Source: Hyphomicrobium sp. (GTDB lineage Bacteria > Pseudomonadota > Alphaproteobacteria > Rhizobiales > Hyphomicrobiaceae). Taken from it: a stretch of 64,000 bases of DNA. Shown piece by piece: positions 59,119 to 64,000 of the stretch. Both the position numbers and the translations under genes were made by a program. The stretch spans positions 27,622-91,621 of the forward strand of contig JAIEMV010000018.1 of NCBI GenBank assembly GCA_019751875.1, in the 5' to 3' direction. Position 1 is the first letter of the stretch. Each line of letters opens with the position of its first letter. The notes beneath the pieces were generated by a model. It was not told the DNA's origin. It did not search any database and worked only from the letters and a program-made list of their open reading frames with translations.

Positions 59119-61143
59119 ATGCGATATTCGCCTCACCTGCTCGATGAAATCCGAGCCCGCCTGCCCGTGAGCCAGGTGGTGGGGCGCAAGGTTGCGCTCA
59201 AAAAGAAGGGCCGCGAGTGGTCGGGGCTGTCGCCCTTCAAGATGGAGAAGACACCATCGTTTTTTGTGAACGACCACAAGGGCTTCTACCATTGCTTCGC
59301 GTCCGGTGAGCATGGCGACATCTTCACGTTTCTTATTAAGACGGAGGGTCTGACGTTCCCGGAAGCCGTGGAACGGCTTGCATCAGAGGCTGGCGTTGCT
59401 CTACCCAAGCCCGAGGTGCGGGACAGGGAAGTCTTTGATCAGCGCCAGCGGCTGTCGGCCGTTCTGGAAGCATCGGTCACCTACTTCCAGGAGCAGTTGG
59501 CGGGGCCCGGCGGAGCGGAAGCCCGGCGCTATCTCACAGAAAAGCGGGGTTTGCGTCGGGAGACGATCACGTCCTTCCGGCTTGGCTACGCACCCAACTC
59601 TCGAACCGCGCTAAAAGAGCATCTGACAAAGCTCGGTTTTTCAACCGAGGAGCAGGCGCTTTCGGGAATGGTGATCTCGGGAGAGGAGATCCGCGAGCCC
59701 TACGACAGGTTCCGGCATCGCGTGATGTTCCCGATCGCTGACTGGAAAGGTCGCACGATTGCGTTCGGGGGCCGCGCTCTCGATCCGGACGCGCCGGCGA
59801 AGTACTTGAATTCGCCGGAGACGCCGCTCTTTCACAAGGGGCACAACCTCTATAATGCGCATCTGGCGCGGGCCGTGGCGCATGACAAAGACCGTGTCAT
59901 CGCTGTCGAAGGCTATATGGATGTGGTGGCGCTGGCTGAGGGCGGCTTTGCAGAAAGCGTCGCACCACTGGGCACTGCGCTGACGCCCGAGCAGGTCGGC
60001 CTTCTCTGGCGCATGTCGCCCGAACCGATCCTCTGCTTCGACGGCGACAGTGCAGGCAAAAAGGCCGCGTACCGGGCAATCGACACGGTCCTTCCACTGC
60101 TGAAGCCCGGCATGAGCCTTCGCTTTGCTTTCCTTCCCGACGGTCTCGATCCTGACGATCTCGTGCGCCAGCAGGGACCAGAGGCAATGGAAGACGCACT
60201 CGCCGCTGCCCAGCCCTTGGCGCAGGTTCTTTTCGACCGCGAATGGGTGCAGGACGACTGGTCGACGCCGGAGCGCCGGGCGAAGCTGGAACAGCAGATC
60301 CGGATGTTGACGGCGCGGATAGAGGACGGCGCCGTGCGCTCCCATTATGAGCAGGACATGCGGCGTCGCCTACAGAGCGCGTGGGGTCTTGATCGGGCAA
60401 CGGCGCCGTTCCGGCCGTCTCGAGAAACGGGATTTGGTCGTCAACCTGCCCCGGCTGGACGATCGGCCGCCAGTTTTCGCGGCATGCCAGCAGGGGGATT
60501 TGGGCGGACGGGACGGCCCGGGTTCGGGACACGCCCTGGCGGATTTGGTGGTCAGCGCGGGTCCGGCGGCTATTCCGCAACCGGCGGACCTGCGGTTCAC
60601 GCCCTGCCGTCGTCCAGTTTGCTCAACAGTTCACTCGCATCCGGCGACAAAACCCGGCCTAACTACCGGGAGTTGTTACTTATTCGAACCCTCGTCAATC
60701 ATCCATGGCTGGCCACGGAGGATGCCGAAAGGCTGTCCGAGGTCAACTTTACCGCGCCTGTGCTTTCTCGGTTGCTGGGCGCCATTCTTGCGGCGGTTTC
60801 ACTTGACAATTCTCTTGACAGCTCTGGGTTGCGATCCCATTTGGTTCAGACCGGATTCGGCGGGGTTCTGGATCTCGTCGATCGTTCGGTGACGCACAAA
60901 TGCGACAGGTTCGCCGAGCCCAATGCCGGGCACGCCGAGGTGGAAGCTGGCTGGCGCCACGCCCTCGCGCTGCATGAACGGCAAGTCGGGTTAAAGGCGG
61001 CGCTCGAAAGCGCGGAGCGTGCTTGGCATGAGGATCGCAACGAAGATGCCTTCCAGCGCATCTGCGAACTTCAGGCCGAGCTTGAACGCTTGGCGCGCAC
61101 CGAGAACCTGGATCAGAACACAGAAGATGCCGCAACGGTATGA
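59119..61143 (+). CDS. dnaG: DNA primase DnaG
   Basis: A 674-residue primase. The N-terminal domain reads FLDEI-like LLDEIRARLPVSQVVGRKVA then GLSPFKMEKTPSFFVNDHKG and FYHCFASGEHGDIFTFL. Here the usual zinc ligands CxxH...CxxC are largely replaced (Ser38, Lys41, Cys59, Ser62). The catalytic TOPRIM core has HDKDRVIAVEGYMDVVALAE and ILCFDGDSAGKKAAYRAID with the metal-binding acidic residues. Between residues about 430 and 495 lies a Gly/Arg/Phe-rich linker (GRTGRPGFGTRPGGFGGQRG), and the DnaB-binding helical domain closes the protein. A GGGAG site precedes the ATG. rpoD follows. Confidence 0.97.
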   Translation: MRYSPHLLDEIRARLPVSQVVGRKVALKKKGREWSGLSPFKMEKTPSFFVNDHKGFYHCFASGEHGDIFTFLIKTEGLTFPEAVERLASEAGVALPKPEVRDREVFDQRQRLSAVLEASVTYFQEQLAGPGGAEARRYLTEKRGLRRETITSFRLGYAPNSRTALKEHLTKLGFSTEEQALSGMVISGEEIREPYDRFRHRVMFPIADWKGRTIAFGGRALDPDAPAKYLNSPETPLFHKGHNLYNAHLARAVAHDKDRVIAVEGYMDVVALAEGGFAESVAPLGTALTPEQVGLLWRMSPEPILCFDGDSAGKKAAYRAIDTVLPLLKPGMSLRFAFLPDGLDPDDLVRQQGPEAMEDALAAAQPLAQVLFDREWVQDDWSTPERRAKLEQQIRMLTARIEDGAVRSHYEQDMRRRLQSAWGLDRATAPFRPSRETGFGRQPAPAGRSAASFRGMPAGGFGRTGRPGFGTRPGGFGGQRGSGGYSATGGPAVHALPSSSLLNSSLASGDKTRPNYRELLLIRTLVNHPWLATEDAERLSEVNFTAPVLSRLLGAILAAVSLDNSLDSSGLRSHLVQTGFGGVLDLVDRSVTHKCDRFAEPNAGHAEVEAGWRHALALHERQVGLKAALESAERAWHEDRNEDAFQRICELQAELERLARTENLDQNTEDAATV

Positions 61144-61284
61144 GGGAAACGCGCGTTCAACGTCCCGGAGACCTTGGCTGTGCCACGTCAGCGACGGGCC
61201 GGCGAACGGAGTTCTCACTGAGGATCTGATCGTCGCCTCGTATCGCACTTTCGTTATTGGAGCCCTCCCAAGAGGCGAGACCCT

Positions 61285-63312
61285 ATGAGCCGCGCACCGC
61301 AGACCAAGACCAACGCCGCGCCCAAGCGCGCCGCCCCGGCAGCCGCGCCACGGACGGACGAACCGTCGGGCGATGCACCCGAGCGCGATAGCCCGCTGCT
61401 CGATCTCTCGGATGCCGCCGTCAAGCGCCTGCTGAAAACAGCCAAGGCTCGCGGCTATGTCACTTACGACGAGTTGAATGCCGTGCTGCCCTCAGAGGAG
61501 GTGTCTTCAGAGCAGATCGAAGACACGATGGCGATGCTATCCGACATGGGCATCAATGTCGTCGATCAGGAAGAGGCCGAGGAAGGTGCGGAAGCGGTTG
61601 ATGACGCTGCCGATGACGAGGACGGCGGTGGGCGTGCGCTGACCGCGACGACGGCGCTGGTCAAGACGGAGACTCGCGCAGAGCCGACCGAGCGCACGGA
61701 TGATCCGGTGCGCATGTACCTGCGCGAGATGGGTTCGGTCGAACTGCTGTCGCGCGAAGGCGAAATCGCCATTGCCAAGCGCATTGAAGCCGGTCGCGAA
61801 GCCATGATCGCGGGGCTGTGCGAAAGCCCCCTCACCTTCCAGGCCATCATCATCTGGATGCAAGAACTGAACGAAGGCAAAATCCTCCTTCGTGACATCA
61901 TCGATCTCGAAGCCACCTACGAGGGTCCGGAAGCCAAGGCGCCCGTTCCCGGCGATGAGGGTGCGGATGGCGAGGCTGGCCCCGAGGCCGCCGACCCGGC
62001 CGCTCCTGGCGGCGACATGGGCGACGATGAGGAAGATTTCGAGAACGCGCTGTCGCTAGCGGCGATGGAAGCGGAATTGAAGCCGAAGGTCCTGGAGACC
62101 TTCGACCGCATCGCCAACACCTACAAGAAACTACGCAAGCAGCAGGACAAGAAGCTGGAGCAGCAGGTTGCTGGCGAACAGGGCTCGCGCCAGCAGCAGA
62201 AGGCATACGAGAAAATCCGCGATGAAATCATCGTTGATGTGAAGTCACTGTCGTTGAACAACGCCCGCATCGAGAGCCTCGTTGAACAACTCTACGCGAT
62301 CAACAAGCGCCTCGTCGGGTTTGAAGGCCGTTTGATGCGGCTGGCCGACAGCTACGGCGTCGGGCGGCAGGATTTCATCGACGAATACTTCGGCAACGAA
62401 CTCGACCAGACGTGGATCGAGAAGATTTCGACCAAGGGCAAAAAGTGGACGAACCTCGTCAAGCAGGAGCGCCCGAACATCGAGCGCATTCGCGGCGACA
62501 TCCATAACCTTGCGACTGAGACGGGTCTTGAAATCCCTGAATTCCGTCGCATCGTCAAAGCGGTTCAAAAAGGCGAGCGCGAAGCCCGTCAGGCCAAGAA
62601 GGAAATGGTGGAAGCCAACCTTCGTCTCGTGATCTCCATCGCCAAGAAGTACACGAACCGTGGCCTCCAATTCCTGGATCTCATCCAGGAAGGCAACATC
62701 GGCCTGATGAAGGCGGTCGACAAGTTCGAGTACCGGCGCGGGTATAAGTTCTCGACGTACGCGACGTGGTGGATCCGGCAGGCGATCACGCGCTCGATCG
62801 CGGATCAGGCACGCACAATCCGCATCCCCGTGCACATGATCGAGACGATCAACAAGATCGTGCGCACCTCGCGTCAGATGCTCCATGAAATCGGCCGGGA
62901 GCCGACGCCGGAGGAACTGGCTGAGAAGCTCGCGATGCCGCTTGAGAAGGTGCGTAAGGTTCTCAAAATCGCGAAGGAACCGATTTCACTCGAGACGCCC
63001 ATCGGTGACGAGGAAGATTCTCATCTCGGCGACTTCATCGAGGACCGTAACGCGGTGCTGCCGATCGATGCCGCGATCCAGTCGAACCTGCGCGAGACGA
63101 CGACCCGCGTGCTGGCCTCGCTCACGCCGCGTGAGGAGCGTGTCCTGCGCATGCGCTTCGGGATCGGTATGAATACCGATCATACGCTGGAAGAAGTCGG
63201 CCAGCAGTTCTCGGTGACGCGTGAACGCATCCGTCAGATCGAAGCGAAGGCGCTGCGCAAGCTCAAGCATCCGAGTCGAAGCAGGAAACTTAGAAGTTTC
63301 CTCGACAACTGA
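61285..63312 (+). CDS. rpoD: RNA polymerase primary sigma factor RpoD (sigma-70)
   Basis: A 675-residue housekeeping sigma factor. Region 1.1 is at about 36-95 ([20 protein letters not shown]). An acidic N-terminal lead and an insert of about 50 residues rich in E, D, A and G within the non-conserved region are visible ([20 protein letters not shown]). Region 2 is [20 protein letters not shown] then [20 protein letters not shown], region 3 follows, and region 4.2 is [20 protein letters not shown]. It sets the -35/-10 specificity for growth genes, in contrast to EcfG in the left part. A GC hairpin with TTTT ends the transcript. Confidence 0.98.
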   Translation: MSRAPQTKTNAAPKRAAPAAAPRTDEPSGDAPERDSPLLDLSDAAVKRLLKTAKARGYVTYDELNAVLPSEEVSSEQIEDTMAMLSDMGINVVDQEEAEEGAEAVDDAADDEDGGGRALTATTALVKTETRAEPTERTDDPVRMYLREMGSVELLSREGEIAIAKRIEAGREAMIAGLCESPLTFQAIIIWMQELNEGKILLRDIIDLEATYEGPEAKAPVPGDEGADGEAGPEAADPAAPGGDMGDDEEDFENALSLAAMEAELKPKVLETFDRIANTYKKLRKQQDKKLEQQVAGEQGSRQQQKAYEKIRDEIIVDVKSLSLNNARIESLVEQLYAINKRLVGFEGRLMRLADSYGVGRQDFIDEYFGNELDQTWIEKISTKGKKWTNLVKQERPNIERIRGDIHNLATETGLEIPEFRRIVKAVQKGEREARQAKKEMVEANLRLVISIAKKYTNRGLQFLDLIQEGNIGLMKAVDKFEYRRGYKFSTYATWWIRQAITRSIADQARTIRIPVHMIETINKIVRTSRQMLHEIGREPTPEELAEKLAMPLEKVRKVLKIAKEPISLETPIGDEEDSHLGDFIEDRNAVLPIDAAIQSNLRETTTRVLASLTPREERVLRMRFGIGMNTDHTLEEVGQQFSVTRERIRQIEAKALRKLKHPSRSRKLRSFLDN

Positions 63313-63328
63313 TTGAACGAGATAATCC

Positions 63329-63361
63329 CTCGCCCCTGGTCCAAAGCCGGGGGCGAGTTTT
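63329..63361 (+). terminator. Rho-independent terminator of rpoD
   Basis: CTCGCCCC (63329-63336) pairs with GGGGCGAG (63350-63357), extended by an inner GG/CC, followed by TTTT. It starts 17 nt after the rpoD stop. Confidence 0.9.
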
Positions 63362-63672
63362 GATTCGCTCAGGGCGTAGTCGACTCTTGGCGCGGCGCTC
63401 GACGCTCGCATCCGCAGCGGTGCCTCACTCGCCGCCGTGATCCCCAAAACTTTTTGATTTTGGGTGGCGGGTCGCATTCCCGCGGCCCTGCGAATGCATT
63501 TCGCAATCGATTTTCGAGTCGGGAATCCAGTGACTCGCGTTCAAAGTTGAGCTCTTGCCTGCTGCGAAAATCGGCAAATGGCCTAATGAAACGTTAACGA
63601 AACGCATCATCAACAGGGATGCTCACAGCGGTATGGCATTCAGCTGCATCCCCCAAGTGCTTGTTTTGCAAG

Positions 63673-63707
63673 GTGTGGCGCGTGCATTAGTGGCGCTATC
63701 GCCACAC
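63673..63707 (+). other. Two competing hairpins in the long gap before the second porin
   Basis: CGCCACAC (63700-63707) can pair with GTGTGGCG (63673-63680). Alternatively CGCCAC (63700-63705) pairs with GTGGCG (63690-63695) around CTAT. They lie in the 587-nt gap 63313-63899, which also contains a CCCAAAA/TTTTGGG hairpin (63443-63464) and no gene I can support. Confidence 0.45.
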
Positions 63708-63899
63708 AACAGCCGCAGTCGCTGTCACATCGCGAATGCATCATTGTTGCGCAGGAGGGAATCACAGAGTTTCGCGAGTAACGGCGGGTCACATATCGAT
63801 CGATGTGCCGTTTCTGTCTGAGAGCGCGGTTTCAGTTTGCGTATCGAAAAAGTAGGGCGTCCGCCTTCGAAGATGCCAACGCAGATTGGGAGAAGCTCC

Positions 63900-64000
63900 A
63901 TGAAGAACTATAGCCTGAGCGCCCTGGTGGCGGCCGGCCTGCTCGCAGGCGGACTCGCAACCAGCGCTAACGCTGCCGACCTCGGCGGCAATTGCTGCGC
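63900..64000 (+). CDS. Second porin, cut by the right edge of the window
   Basis: Only the first 33 codons are present: a signal peptide MKNYSLSALVAAGLLAGGLA, then TSANAADLGGNCCA. The mature N terminus is almost identical to that of the porin at 22265 (ADLGGDCCAD), so this is a paralogue of the same Hyphomicrobiales porin family. A GGGAG site lies 8 nt before the ATG. The rest of the protein, including the barrel, lies beyond the window. The long AT-poor leader region may carry regulatory hairpins. Confidence 0.85.
   Translation, partial: MKNYSLSALVAAGLLAGGLATSANAADLGGNCC

Overview
The window looks like chromosomal DNA of an alphaproteobacterium of the order Hyphomicrobiales, possibly Hyphomicrobium-like. 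The pointers are high G+C, a complete PhyR-NepR-EcfG general stress switch, DUF1236, IalB and ELM1-family genes, a CarA/ChaN/CarB neighbourhood, and two porins whose mature proteins begin with the same ADLGG-CCA sequence. The genus is inference. I found no rRNA, tRNA, CRISPR array, transposase or phage gene.

Region 1 (1-2053) is an acetate uptake pair, a DUF485 membrane protein cut by the left edge and then actP, closed by a hairpin terminator.

Region 2 (about 2.1-23.6 kb) is the striking part, a general stress response island. At its centre phyR and nepR-ecfG are divergent. Around them sit mostly small secreted or membrane proteins (DUF883, glycine-rich, DUF1236, KGG-repeat, PRC-barrel and several unknowns) and classic stress functions: an FMN split-barrel protein, an SDR oxidoreductase, trehalose synthesis (otsA-otsB), Ku, a DUF892 ferritin-like protein and Cu/Zn superoxide dismutase. 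Reading both strands for the EcfG-type promoter (GGAAC, 16-17 nt, CGTT or GGTT) gave sixteen matches between 2.4 and 18.6 kb, nearly all 20-120 nt before a start codon, plus a TGTT variant at 21.3 kb. In three divergent pairs the two -35 boxes lie only 2, 5 or 8 bp apart as an inverted repeat, so the paired promoters probably cannot be occupied together. The island also encodes a 313-residue protein with a Gly-Tyr-Gly-Gln low-complexity domain built on 24-nt tandem DNA repeats, and a distant fold-type-I PLP-like protein behind sodC.

Region 3 (23.9-34.2 kb) holds metabolic and envelope genes: an FAD hydroxylase of the UbiH type, an LpxL-like acyltransferase, a family-3 glycosidase, a malyl-CoA lyase-like protein overlapping an HspQ with a histone-like N-terminal extension, IalB, an orphan peptide-binding protein and an acyl-CoA synthetase.

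Region 4 (34.2-50.8 kb) is mostly housekeeping: mfd, sdhE, recG, a DUF502 protein, glmS and glmU flanked by two SPOR-domain proteins, an ELM1-family protein, an Lrp/AsnC regulator, an MFS exporter and greA. Two 41-nt REP-like palindromes separate the second SPOR gene from the ELM1 gene.

Region 5 (50.9-64.0 kb) has carB and carA separated by three envelope genes, then divergently yqeY, dnaG and rpoD behind tandem hairpin repeats. The window ends inside a second porin gene.
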